Source: Sphingomonas sp. (lineage in GTDB: Bacteria > Pseudomonadota > Alphaproteobacteria > Sphingomonadales > Sphingomonadaceae). Taken from it: a stretch of 64,000 bases of DNA. Each line of letters starts with the position of its first letter. Position 1 is the first letter of the stretch. The notes under the pieces were generated by a model. It saw only the letters and a list, made by a program, of their open reading frames with translations, was not told where the DNA came from and ran no database searches. The position numbers and the translations under genes were made by a program. Positions 16,873-24,422 of this stretch are shown here, one piece after another. The stretch covers positions 124,001 to 188,000 of the forward strand of contig NZ_JAIXHL010000002.1 in the NCBI RefSeq assembly GCF_030145815.1, written 5' to 3'.

Positions 16873-16923
16873 GTCGCGAACGCCGCGCGCAACGATTACT
16901 TCATTGCGCGATGCGTTCGCGAC
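16873..16923. repeat. Near-perfect 51-base inverted repeat
   Basis: Outer arms GTCGCGAACGC and GCGTTCGCGAC are perfect; inner arms GCGCGCAA/TTGCGCGA match at seven of eight. The loop is about 11 bases. It begins 12 bases after the stop of the PNPOx-like gene and could act as a Rho-dependent or stabilising 3' hairpin; there is no T-tract. Confidence 0.7.
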
Positions 16924-16978
16924 CTCCTAAGGCCGGTCCGTCCGCTGGTCATCGGGACCGGCGGCCGGACAGGAACGC

Positions 16979-18304
16979 ATGGCCGCCCACCCCTTTTCCA
17001 TCCATAATTACCGGGTCTACTGGATCGCGCGGCTAGCCTCGACGCTTGCCGGGCTGTCGATGGTCGTCGTCATCGGCTGGCAGGTCTATGACATCGCCCG
17101 CGCGACGATGAGCATCCGCGAAGCGGCGTTGCAACTCGGCTTTGTCGGGTTGGTGCAGTTCCTTCCGCTGCTCGCCCTCACGCTGGTTACCGGCTGGGTT
17201 GCCGACCGGCTCGACCGGCGCTGGATCGTGCGCGCGGCCATCGCGCTGGAGCTGGGTTGCGCCGCCGTGCTCGCGTGGCTGACGCAGACCGACACCATCA
17301 CCCTGCCCGCGTTGTTCGGCATCGCCGCACTGCTCGGCGTCGCGCGCGCGTTCATCAGCCCGGCGCAACAAGCGCTCGCCCCCAACCTCGTCCCCGCCGC
17401 CTCGCTCCCCACCGCGATCGCGCTCAGCGCGCTGGCGTGGCAGGTCGGGTCGATCGGCGGACCGGCAATGGGCGGCTATCTCTACGCGGTCGGTCCCGCC
17501 GTCCCCTATTGGGTCGCGACCGCGCTGTTCGGCGTCGCCTTGGCGATGATGATGCTGGTCACGCCGGTGGCGCGCAGCACGATCGCGAAAGTCGGCAACC
17601 CGCTGATGCAGATGGTCGAAGGGCTGCGCTATGTCCGCCGCAACCGGCTCGTCCTCGGCGCGATTTCTCTGGATATGTTTGCCGTGCTGTTGGGCGGCGC
17701 CACTGCGATGCTCCCCATCTATGCCCGCGACGTCCTGATGATCGGCGCGGATGGCCTTGGCCATTTGCGCGCGGCACCGGCGGTCGGGGCAGTGGCGGTG
17801 GCGGTGGTGCTGTCCTGGCGCCCGCTCAAGACCAATGTCGGGGTCAAGATGCTGTGGGCGGTGATCGGCTTCGGCGCCGCGACCACGGTGTTCGGCTGGG
17901 CCGGGCCGCTGATGACGCGTTGGTTCGGGCCGAGCATGATCGGCAGCGAGCTCGCGCCCGCCGTGCTCGTCTCCATCGTCGCACTGATCGCGCTGGGCGG
18001 GTTCGACATGATATCGGTCTATGTCCGCTCCTCACTGATTCAGCTGCACACCCCAGACGCGATGCGCGGTCGGGTGGGTTCAGTCTCGACCCTGTTCATC
18101 TCCAGCTCGAACGAGCTGGGCGAGGCGCGGTCGGGTTTTCTCGCCTCACTGATCGGTCCGGTCGTCGCGACCGTAGGCGGCGGCATCGCAGCCATCTTGG
18201 TAACCGCGCTCTGGGCGCGTATCTTCCCCGAATTGCGACGTGCGCGGACCTTCGATCCGCCCGCATCGTTGGACAATCCCCCGCCAGAGGAGATCAAGGC
18301 ATGA
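16979..18304 (+). CDS. MFS transporter, EntS-like
   Basis: A 441-residue permease with about 12 membrane segments. The N-terminus, [20 protein letters not shown], and the loop [16 protein letters not shown] (MFS signature between segments 2 and 3) match the EntS/MFS_3 group of exporters. The central loop has [20 protein letters not shown]. Its substrate is unknown. The stop overlaps the cysK start (ATGA at 18301-18304), so transport and cysteine synthesis are on one transcript; export of a cysteine-derived or related metabolite is possible but speculative. Confidence 0.85.
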   Translation: MAAHPFSIHNYRVYWIARLASTLAGLSMVVVIGWQVYDIARATMSIREAALQLGFVGLVQFLPLLALTLVTGWVADRLDRRWIVRAAIALELGCAAVLAWLTQTDTITLPALFGIAALLGVARAFISPAQQALAPNLVPAASLPTAIALSALAWQVGSIGGPAMGGYLYAVGPAVPYWVATALFGVALAMMMLVTPVARSTIAKVGNPLMQMVEGLRYVRRNRLVLGAISLDMFAVLLGGATAMLPIYARDVLMIGADGLGHLRAAPAVGAVAVAVVLSWRPLKTNVGVKMLWAVIGFGAATTVFGWAGPLMTRWFGPSMIGSELAPAVLVSIVALIALGGFDMISVYVRSSLIQLHTPDAMRGRVGSVSTLFISSSNELGEARSGFLASLIGPVVATVGGGIAAILVTALWARIFPELRRARTFDPPASLDNPPPEEIKA

Positions 18305-19221
18305 AGGCGAACAGCATCCTCGAAACGATCGGCAACACCCCGCATATCCGCGTGGCCCGGCTGTTCCCCGATGCCGAGGTGTGGATCAAGTCGGAGCGCA
18401 CCAATCCCGGCGGGTCGATCAAGGACCGCATCGCGCTGGCGATGATCGAGGCGGCGGAGGCCGATGGTAGCCTCAAGCCCGGCGGCACGATCGTCGAGCC
18501 GACCAGCGGCAATACCGGCGTCGGCCTGGCGATGGTCGCGGCGGTGAAGGGCTACAAGCTGATCCTGGTCATGCCGGAGAGCATGAGCATCGAGCGCCGC
18601 CGCCTGATGCTGGCCTATGGCGCCAGCTTCGACCTGACCCCGCGTGAAAAGGGCATGAAGGGCGCGATCGAGCGCGCGCTTGAGATCGTCGAATCGACCC
18701 CCGGCGCATGGATGCCGCAGCAGTTCGAGAACCCGGCCAATGTCGATGTCCATGTCCGCACCACCGCGCAGGAAATCCTCAAGGACTTTGCCGACAGCCC
18801 GCCCGACGTGATCATCACCGGCGTCGGCACCGGCGGCCACATCACCGGCGTCGCCGAGACGCTCAAGAAGACTTGGCCGGGGCTCAAGGTCTTCGCGGTC
18901 GAACCTGAGCTGTCGCCGGTCATTTCGGGTGGTCAGCCGGGTCCGCACCCGATCCAGGGGATCGGCGCGGGCTTCGTGCCCAAGAACCTGCACACCGACG
19001 CCATCGACGGCGCGATCCAGGTCGATGCCGGCGACGCCAAGGAGTTTGCCCGCCGCGCAGCGCGTGAGGAAGGCATGCTGATCGGCATCTCGTCGGGCGC
19101 GACTCTGGCCGCGATTGCCAAGAAGCTGGGCGACCTTCCGGCGGGAACGCGGGTGCTCGGGTTCAATTATGATACAGGTGAGCGCTATCTCAGCGTTCCG
19201 GACTTCCTTCCGGAGGCCTGA
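18301..19221 (+). CDS. cysK: Cysteine synthase A (O-acetylserine sulfhydrylase)
   Basis: A 306-residue PLP enzyme converting O-acetylserine and sulfide to cysteine. Residues: NPGGSIKDR with the PLP Lys near position 41, the phosphate/substrate loop [28 protein letters not shown] (PLP phosphate loop), and the C-terminal SSGATLAA. The frame is open far upstream, but the ATG at 18301 gives the canonical N-terminus ([15 protein letters not shown]) and overlaps the MFS stop. Confidence 0.95.
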   Translation: MKANSILETIGNTPHIRVARLFPDAEVWIKSERTNPGGSIKDRIALAMIEAAEADGSLKPGGTIVEPTSGNTGVGLAMVAAVKGYKLILVMPESMSIERRRLMLAYGASFDLTPREKGMKGAIERALEIVESTPGAWMPQQFENPANVDVHVRTTAQEILKDFADSPPDVIITGVGTGGHITGVAETLKKTWPGLKVFAVEPELSPVISGGQPGPHPIQGIGAGFVPKNLHTDAIDGAIQVDAGDAKEFARRAAREEGMLIGISSGATLAAIAKKLGDLPAGTRVLGFNYDTGERYLSVPDFLPEA

Positions 19222-19291
19222 AAGACTCGCATTCTGTCCCAAACCGGATAATCTGTCCTGAGTCGGGGAACACGGATTCCGGGGGGAAATC

Positions 19292-19606
19292 GTGCGTAAT
19301 GCAATGATCTGCGTCAGCGTGATGCTGGCTATCTTTCTCGCGTGGCCGATGGTGTTCGGCAGCGAACAATCGTCCGCCGTGCGGGCCGCCGGGGCGAAAG
19401 TCGCAGCAGTTGCTGCGCCTTCCGCCAGTGCGCGGCTCGTCCAGACATCGGTCAAGCCGGCCGGGGCGCCGCAGGCTCAGGTGCTGGAAAGCTGCTTCAA
19501 ACGCTATGAGCGCGAATATGCGCGCTGCAACGCGATCGACAGCAGCTGCCGGATGAAGGTCGCGGACCAGTGGGATTTGTGCGAGGCAACGGGCTTCTGG
19601 CCCTGA
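19292..19606 (+). CDS. Small protein with N-terminal hydrophobic segment and four Cys
   Basis: A 104-residue protein starting with GTG. The first 25 residues (NAMICVSVMLAIFLAWPMVF) form a signal peptide or anchor. The C-terminal part, ESCFKRYEREYARCNAID, then SSCRMKVADQWDLCEATGFWP, has four Cys that probably form two disulfides in the periplasm. The middle is Ala-rich. No known family is recognised. A ribosome site-like GGGGGGAAA precedes the start. Ends just before two hairpins that close its transcript. Confidence 0.68.
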   Translation: MRNAMICVSVMLAIFLAWPMVFGSEQSSAVRAAGAKVAAVAAPSASARLVQTSVKPAGAPQAQVLESCFKRYEREYARCNAIDSSCRMKVADQWDLCEATGFWP

Positions 19607-19628
19607 GCCCGGGCGGTTCGACGGCCTG

Positions 19629-19660
19629 AGACAAGCGCGCGGTTTGCCGCGCGCGCGTCT
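19629..19660 (+). terminator. GC-rich hairpin after the small Cys protein gene
   Basis: AGAC..GCGCGCGG-TTTG-CCGCGCGC..GTCT: an 8-base perfect inner stem and a 4-base outer stem with a 2-base mismatch. It begins 23 bases after the stop and lacks a T-tract, so it is a weak terminator or RNA stabiliser on its own. Confidence 0.45.
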
Positions 19661-19676
19661 TGGGCTAAAGGGCGGT

Positions 19677-19697
19677 GGCCAGCGCCGCTGGCCTTTT
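19677..19697 (+). terminator. Rho-independent terminator
   Basis: GGCCAGCG-C-CGCTGGCC followed by TTTT: perfect 8-base arms and a run of T on the plus strand. It closes the cysK/small-protein region and argues that the next gene starts downstream of it rather than at the GTG at 19675. Confidence 0.7.
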
Positions 19698-19722
19698 GCC
19701 GCTGAAGGACCGCGCGCCCCCT

Positions 19723-21012
19723 GTGACCTCCTCTCCCGTTCCGGTAACCGCGCCACGATCTGCGCCGGGCCTGTGGATCGCGCTCGCGGCGATTGCGCTG
19801 TCGGCCATCGCGCTGCCGCTGCTCGCCGTGCTGTTCGCGCCGCCGCCGCCCGCCTCGCCGGTCCTTGCCGAGATTTCGCGGCCCAAGCGCGTCGTCCCCG
19901 CCGCCGAGCTCCCCGAGGTCGAACCCGTCCGCCTCGCCGCCCTGTCGATGGAGGACGCGCGCGCCTTCAACGCCGCCATCCCCTTTTCCACCGACCCGAA
20001 CCCCGCCGCGCGCCCGCTGATCCTGGACGCTGGCGCAGAGGATTTCGGGCGCGCGGTCGACTGCCTTGCCGCCGCGACCTGGTATGAAGCGGGCGACGAC
20101 CCGGTCGGCCAGCGCGCTGTGGCACAGGTGGTGCTCAACCGGATGCGCCATCCCGCTTTCCCCAAATCGGTCTGCGGCGTGGTGTTTCAGGGGCAGGAGC
20201 GGCGCACCGGCTGCCAGTTCACCTTCACCTGTGACGGCGCGATGCGGCGCACCCCCTCCCCCGTCGCCTGGGGCCGGGCGCAGACAATCGCGCGCCAGGC
20301 GCTGACCGGATCGGTCTTTGCCAAGGTCGGGCACTCGACCCATTATCACACCGACTGGGTCGTGCCCTATTGGAGTTCCAGCCTCGACAAGGTGGCGGAG
20401 GTGAATACCCACCTGTTCTTCCGCTGGACCGGCTGGTGGGGCACGCCGCCCGCCTTCCGCCGCGGCTATGCCGGGGCCGAGCCGGTGGTGGCGAAGATGG
20501 CGGCACTCTCGCCGTTCCATGGTGGCGGCGAGGTTGCGCTCGCCGCCACGGTTGATCCCGCGGCGATGCTGGACCCGGAGACGATCCCCGACTCTGCTGT
20601 TCCCAAGCCGGTCGCGGCGGGCGGCGACAGCTTCCATGTCGCGCTCGACAAGGCGCTGGGCGCCGACGCCTTTGCCGCGCTGGCAATTCGGACCTGTGGC
20701 GAGCGGGCCTATTGCAAGTTCCTCGGCTGGACCGATCGGACCAAGATCCCCGCGGTCGGCGTGGCGCTGACCCCGGCGCAGATCGAGGCGATGTCGTTCA
20801 GCTATCTGCGCGACAAGGATCAGGGGTTCGGCAAGGCGCTGTGGAATTGCGCCGAGTTCAAACGGCCGAGCCCGATCCAGTGCATGCGCCGGACGCCCGC
20901 TGCGGCGGTCGCTCCGGCCCCGGCTCCTTCACCGACGCCGGAGGTTCTGAGCGGGGTGCGGCGCAAACCGGCTCCGACGCCGACGCCTACCCCCAGCCCC
21001 GCCGCTAACTGA
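19723..21012 (+). CDS. Cell wall hydrolase (SleB/Hydrolase_2 type), membrane-anchored
   Basis: About 429 residues. One N-terminal membrane segment (LWIALAAIALSAIALPLLAVLF) anchors it in the inner membrane. A periplasmic domain around residues 115-230 has the Hydrolase_2 pattern: CLAAATWYEAGDDPVGQRAV with the catalytic Glu, then VLNRMRHPAFPKSVCGVVFQG and CQFTFTCDG. These are lytic transglycosylase-like enzymes acting on peptidoglycan. The tail is Pro-rich (PAPAPSPTPEV). I start at the GTG at 19723 because the only upstream choice, 19675, lies before the terminator hairpin. The 3' end overlaps the convergent PH-domain gene by 8 bases. Confidence 0.85.
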   Translation: MTSSPVPVTAPRSAPGLWIALAAIALSAIALPLLAVLFAPPPPASPVLAEISRPKRVVPAAELPEVEPVRLAALSMEDARAFNAAIPFSTDPNPAARPLILDAGAEDFGRAVDCLAAATWYEAGDDPVGQRAVAQVVLNRMRHPAFPKSVCGVVFQGQERRTGCQFTFTCDGAMRRTPSPVAWGRAQTIARQALTGSVFAKVGHSTHYHTDWVVPYWSSSLDKVAEVNTHLFFRWTGWWGTPPAFRRGYAGAEPVVAKMAALSPFHGGGEVALAATVDPAAMLDPETIPDSAVPKPVAAGGDSFHVALDKALGADAFAALAIRTCGERAYCKFLGWTDRTKIPAVGVALTPAQIEAMSFSYLRDKDQGFGKALWNCAEFKRPSPIQCMRRTPAAAVAPAPAPSPTPEVLSGVRRKPAPTPTPTPSPAAN

Positions 21013-22468
21013 CCGCGGCGGCGAGGTCGCGGGCCAGCGTTGCGCCGTCATCCAGGGCGACATCGACGACGGCGGGGGTGCTGGTGAGGCTTGCCCCGGC
21101 GGTGTCGACGTCGACCGTGACCAGGCCCAGCCAGCGCTGGATCAGGCCCTGGCGGATCGTCACCACCTGAACATTGTCGACGGGCACGATCCAGTCGCGC
21201 TGGGCCAATACGCCGCGCATCACCTGCAGGCTGGCGTTGTGGAGGGCGTAGCGGTGGAATTTGCGTTGCAGCAGGGCGGTGAGGACGGGGGGCAAGGTCA
21301 GGATCAGGCCGAGCCAGGCGAAGGGGGTGAGCAGCAGTGCGGCGGCGATGACCAGCAGGGGTAGCGGGACGGCCAACACCAATGCCCGGAGGATATGGGC
21401 CGGGGCTACGGGGCGGAGGGGTAGCCTTTCGAAGGGCGGCAGGCCGGCCCTGGCGACGATTCCGGCCACTTCATGTTCGCGGGCCAGCGGGGCGAGGACC
21501 TGGCGGCCGCTGGGGTCGTTGCTGCCGCCAAGCGTCTGGACGCTCAGCGCATTCCAGCCGAGCAGCCCCCGGAACGGGCCGCGCTGGATCAGCGCCAGCT
21601 GGATGCGGCGCATCGCCACGACCACTTCGCTGCGGGTCAGCAGGCCGCGGGTCCGGCGGAAGCGGCCGATCCCGGCGCGCAGCTTGAAGTTCCATTCACG
21701 CAATACCGTCCGGGCCACGCCGGTCACCACCCCCAGCAGCACCACCAGTCCGAACAGGCCGAAGCCGGTGGAGTAGTTGAGGCGGCTCGTCACTTCTCCC
21801 CGCGCCGTTTCCGCCAGATCGGCGATCTCGTCCCAGCCGAAGCCCATCGCGTCGCCGAGGAACTGGATCGCGGTGGCCAACGCGGCGATCCAGACCAGCG
21901 AGAAGCTGAACAGCCCCAACAGCAGCACCCGGCCGGGTGACATCGCGAACACCTCGGTCAGCGTGTCCTCGACCGGCGGGGCGTCTTCGCCGGTGTCCAG
22001 TCCGACCATCGGCCGGGCGGGTCCCCCTCTCAGGGCCCCGCGCAACCTGGCGGCTTCGGACAGGGAGACGCTGTCCAGCACCGCTTCATCCTTGTCGCCG
22101 CCGCCGGTTTCGACGCGGACTTCGGCGAGGCCGAAGATGCGGGACAGCGGCCCCTGTTCGATGCCGACGTCCTGAATGCGCTCCAGCGGGATCGAGCGGC
22201 GGGTGCGGTTGAGCAGGCCGCGTTCGATCACCAATTCGCTGTCGGTCACTTCATAGGTGAAGCGCCGCCAGTTGATCCACGTCCAAACCAGGCTGGCGAC
22301 ACCGATCCCTACCGCCGCCAGAGCGATCCAGCCGAGACCCCGGCCGGAGGTGACGCCGATGATCGCGGGCAGGCCGACGACATTCTGTGGCGCCTTTTTG
22401 AGGAACCAGATGACGACCGTCAGCGGGTGGACGCGGCGCGGTCCGTGGTCTTCCGCCTCCTCGCTCAC
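21005..22468 (-). CDS. PH-domain membrane protein, YdbT-like
   Basis: A 487-residue membrane protein with three bacterial PH (DUF304/bPH_2) units. Unit 1 follows two membrane segments and reads FTYEVTDSELVIERGLLNRT..IPLERIQDVGIEQGPLSRIFG (in part). Unit 2 has LKLRAGIGRFRRTRGLLTRS-like sequence and RRIQLALIQRGPFRGLLG. Unit 3 has RYALHNASLQVMRGVL and DNVQVVTIRQGLIQRWLGL. The GTG at 22468 overlaps the stop of the upstream gene (GTGA), so the pair is coupled. The layout mirrors Bacillus YdbS-YdbT, linked there to resistance to antimicrobial peptides; the role here is unknown. Confidence 0.82.
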   Translation of the reverse strand: MSEEAEDHGPRRVHPLTVVIWFLKKAPQNVVGLPAIIGVTSGRGLGWIALAAVGIGVASLVWTWINWRRFTYEVTDSELVIERGLLNRTRRSIPLERIQDVGIEQGPLSRIFGLAEVRVETGGGDKDEAVLDSVSLSEAARLRGALRGGPARPMVGLDTGEDAPPVEDTLTEVFAMSPGRVLLLGLFSFSLVWIAALATAIQFLGDAMGFGWDEIADLAETARGEVTSRLNYSTGFGLFGLVVLLGVVTGVARTVLREWNFKLRAGIGRFRRTRGLLTRSEVVVAMRRIQLALIQRGPFRGLLGWNALSVQTLGGSNDPSGRQVLAPLAREHEVAGIVARAGLPPFERLPLRPVAPAHILRALVLAVPLPLLVIAAALLLTPFAWLGLILTLPPVLTALLQRKFHRYALHNASLQVMRGVLAQRDWIVPVDNVQVVTIRQGLIQRWLGLVTVDVDTAGASLTSTPAVVDVALDDGATLARDLAAAVS

Positions 22469-22950
22469 CACGGGTCGACCGTCAGCTGATCGCGGATCGC
22501 GTCGCGAATCTCCTCCGCCGTCTCTCGCGTGATGCCGGGCAGGTCGACCTGGCTGTTCGCGGTCCCGGCGGTGTGCAGCACCAGCGTGGCGACGCCGAAC
22601 ATCCGCTCGACCGGCCCCTGCGTCACGTCGATATGCTGGACGCGCGCGGCGGGGACGATGGTGTGGCGGCGCGCGAGCCAGCCCGAGGCGACGTGCAACT
22701 CCCTCCCCGTCCACGCCCAGCCCCAGCGCGCCCAGCGCGCCGGGGTCGCGATCAGCACCGACCACAGGCCGAGCGGGGCGATGACCAGCGGCGGCGCCCA
22801 GAAAGGGAACCAGTCGAACGCGGTGCTGAGGCCGAAGCCCGGCCCGATCGAGACGAGCGTGGCGATCGTCCAGAAGACGGCGGCGGACAGGCGCATCGCC
22901 TTGAGCTGGCCATGTTCGAGCGGGTTCAGCGGCGTGTCCGGGAGTAGCAT
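22465..22950 (-). CDS. PH-domain membrane protein, YdbS-like
   Basis: A 161-residue protein with two membrane segments (LSAAVFWTIATLVSIGPGFG and APPLVIAPLGLWSVLIATP) followed by one PH unit: GRELHVASGWLARRHTIVPAARVQHIDVTQGPVERMFGVATL (in part). Length and topology match Bacillus YdbS (about 159 residues), and the larger YdbT-like gene follows with a GTGA overlap. Acts in the cytoplasmic membrane, probably as a complex with the next protein. Confidence 0.82.
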   Translation of the reverse strand: MLLPDTPLNPLEHGQLKAMRLSAAVFWTIATLVSIGPGFGLSTAFDWFPFWAPPLVIAPLGLWSVLIATPARWARWGWAWTGRELHVASGWLARRHTIVPAARVQHIDVTQGPVERMFGVATLVLHTAGTANSQVDLPGITRETAEEIRDAIRDQLTVDPW

Positions 22951-22996
22951 CCTCCTGTTATGGCGGGGTGGGCGAAAGGCTCAAGGGGGTGGCGAA

Positions 22997-24253
22997 CTAT
23001 TCCTCCCCGAGCTCGTCTCGGGGAGGGGGACCGCCGCGCAGCGGGGGTGGAGGGGCCGCCGACGTGGTCGGCGGGGGGCAGCTCGGCAAAATTCCGCCCT
23101 CTGCGAGGGCGGCCCCTCCGTCAGCGCTGCGCGCTGCCACCTCCCCTGCGGGGCAGGGGAGGAATTGCTCCTCCCCCTCCCCCTCCCCCGCCGCCGCGCG
23201 GGTTTGGGCGAGCCAGGCCTCGCGGGCGGCGTGGCCGGCGGCGATGAGGGGCGCGCGCAGGGCCGCGTCTTCGGCGGCGATGGCGTCTTCCTCTTCCTGT
23301 GTCAGTTCGCGCTCATAGTTTGCGGTGCCGGGTTCGCCCTCTTCGAAGCCGTCGAAACCGGCGGGCGGCGGGAAGCTGGTGCGCCAGGCGTTCCGTTCGT
23401 CGCACCACCAGATGGGGGGCGCAGTCGCGTCACTGTCCGGACGATCCTGACAAGAATCGCGTGTGTCGGACGGACTGTCAGGCTCCTCCTCCGGCGGGGC
23501 TTCGGATGCGAGCGCGACGAGGCCGATGGCTTCGGCGCGGCGCCATTGTTCGTCGGTCCAGGTCGCGCGGTCGGCGGGGTCGAGGTCGGTGGCGGGGACG
23601 GCGGCGCTGGCGTCGACATGGGTGCGCAGCCAGCGATCGGCGCGGGCGAGCGTGCGGATCGGGGCGAGGTCGTCCTCGCTCGCCACCCCCGCCGCCCCGA
23701 AGCGCGCGGCGAGGAACAGGCCGGCGCGGCCCGGTGCCGCCGATTGTTCGACCAGATCGAGATATTGTTCGAAGTCCGCCGCGGCGAGCCGGACGGCGGC
23801 GGCGTCGGTATCGGTGCAGGCGGCGTCGGCGCGCTTGTCGAGCCGGTTCAGCATCTTCCATGCCAGCTGGTTGTCATAGCGATGGCGGGTGGTGATCCGG
23901 CCATCGTCGCCGGTGACGGATTCCCGCACGCCGTTGAAGGCGCGGTCCATCAGTTCGTCGGCGAGGGAGTCGCGGGCGCGCAGCTGAGCCGCCTTCCATC
24001 CCAGCGCGAACGCCGCGCCGCGCGCGCTGTCGCGCAGGGCATAGGCGGTCTGGCGCGACATGCCGACGATGGCGCACGCCTTGGTGACGTTATGCCCGCG
24101 CGCGAGGGCGGTGAGGAAGCGCTTCTGCTTTTCGGGGGTCCAGCCGTCGTAACGCTGGGCATCGGGCACGCCGGGTTCGAGTTCGTGGAAGGCGGCGTGG
24201 TTGAAGGTGGAGACGTCGTAGGGCGCCGGTTCTGGCGTGGTGAAAGCGTTCAT
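22997..24253 (-). CDS. HTH-containing protein with repeat-encoded C-terminus
   Basis: A 418-residue protein. Residues about 38-85 form a homeodomain-like helix-turn-helix: WTPEKQKRFLTALARGHNV, then VTKACAIVGMSRQTAYALRD, reminiscent of phage terminase small subunits and resolvase HTHs. The middle is helical (DELMDRAFNGVRESVTGDDGR, NRLDKRADAAC) and the region 255-360 is acidic. The last 50 or so residues (from FLPCPAGEVAAR onward) are Pro/Gly-rich and are encoded wholly by the palindromic repeat at 23.0-23.2 kb, so the original stop was probably lost by repeat insertion. Function unknown. The start at 24253 is the first ATG and has an inverted repeat in its leader. Confidence 0.7.
   Translation of the reverse strand: MNAFTTPEPAPYDVSTFNHAAFHELEPGVPDAQRYDGWTPEKQKRFLTALARGHNVTKACAIVGMSRQTAYALRDSARGAAFALGWKAAQLRARDSLADELMDRAFNGVRESVTGDDGRITTRHRYDNQLAWKMLNRLDKRADAACTDTDAAAVRLAAADFEQYLDLVEQSAAPGRAGLFLAARFGAAGVASEDDLAPIRTLARADRWLRTHVDASAAVPATDLDPADRATWTDEQWRRAEAIGLVALASEAPPEEEPDSPSDTRDSCQDRPDSDATAPPIWWCDERNAWRTSFPPPAGFDGFEEGEPGTANYERELTQEEEDAIAAEDAALRAPLIAAGHAAREAWLAQTRAAAGEGEGEEQFLPCPAGEVAARSADGGAALAEGGILPSCPPPTTSAAPPPPLRGGPPPRDELGEE
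23000..23166 (-). repeat. GC-rich palindromic element, family 'GGAGGTGGCAGCGCG' (copy A)
   Basis: About 167 bases bounded by hairpins TCCTCCCCGAG..CTCGGGGAGG and CCTCCCCTGCGGGGCAGGGGAGG. The interior shares long identical blocks with the element at 29.0-29.2 kb in the opposite orientation, including the CAGCGCTGCGCGCTGCCACC and GCAAAATTCCGCC blocks. It overlaps the 3' end of the HTH-protein reading frame. Confidence 0.88.
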
Positions 24254-24258
24254 GTCTG

Positions 24259-24291
24259 CCGGTCCTTTGCTGATGTGATGCAGAGGACCGG
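24259..24291. promoter_or_regulatory. Inverted repeat in the leader of the HTH-protein gene
   Basis: CCGGTCCT at 24259-24266 and AGGACCGG at 24284-24291, perfect 8-base arms 17 bases apart, immediately before the start of the HTH protein on the minus strand. It may be an autoregulatory operator or a leader hairpin. Confidence 0.4.
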
Positions 24292-24422
24292 TTAGGTATG
24301 CCGGAACGGGGGCTGTAGGAAAGTTCTATTTTTGTTCTAGTGCAGCGTGGCCAGCAGGACCGATCTACCATCCGCTTAACTATTGTGACACAGTGCGTTC
24401 AACGGTTTGGGAGGGCAGCGAA

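Noticed and set aside
19675..19722. Start of the cell wall hydrolase at the GTG at 19675
   Set aside because: The codon lies at the foot of a perfect hairpin followed by TTTT, so that stretch is more likely the terminator of the gene before.
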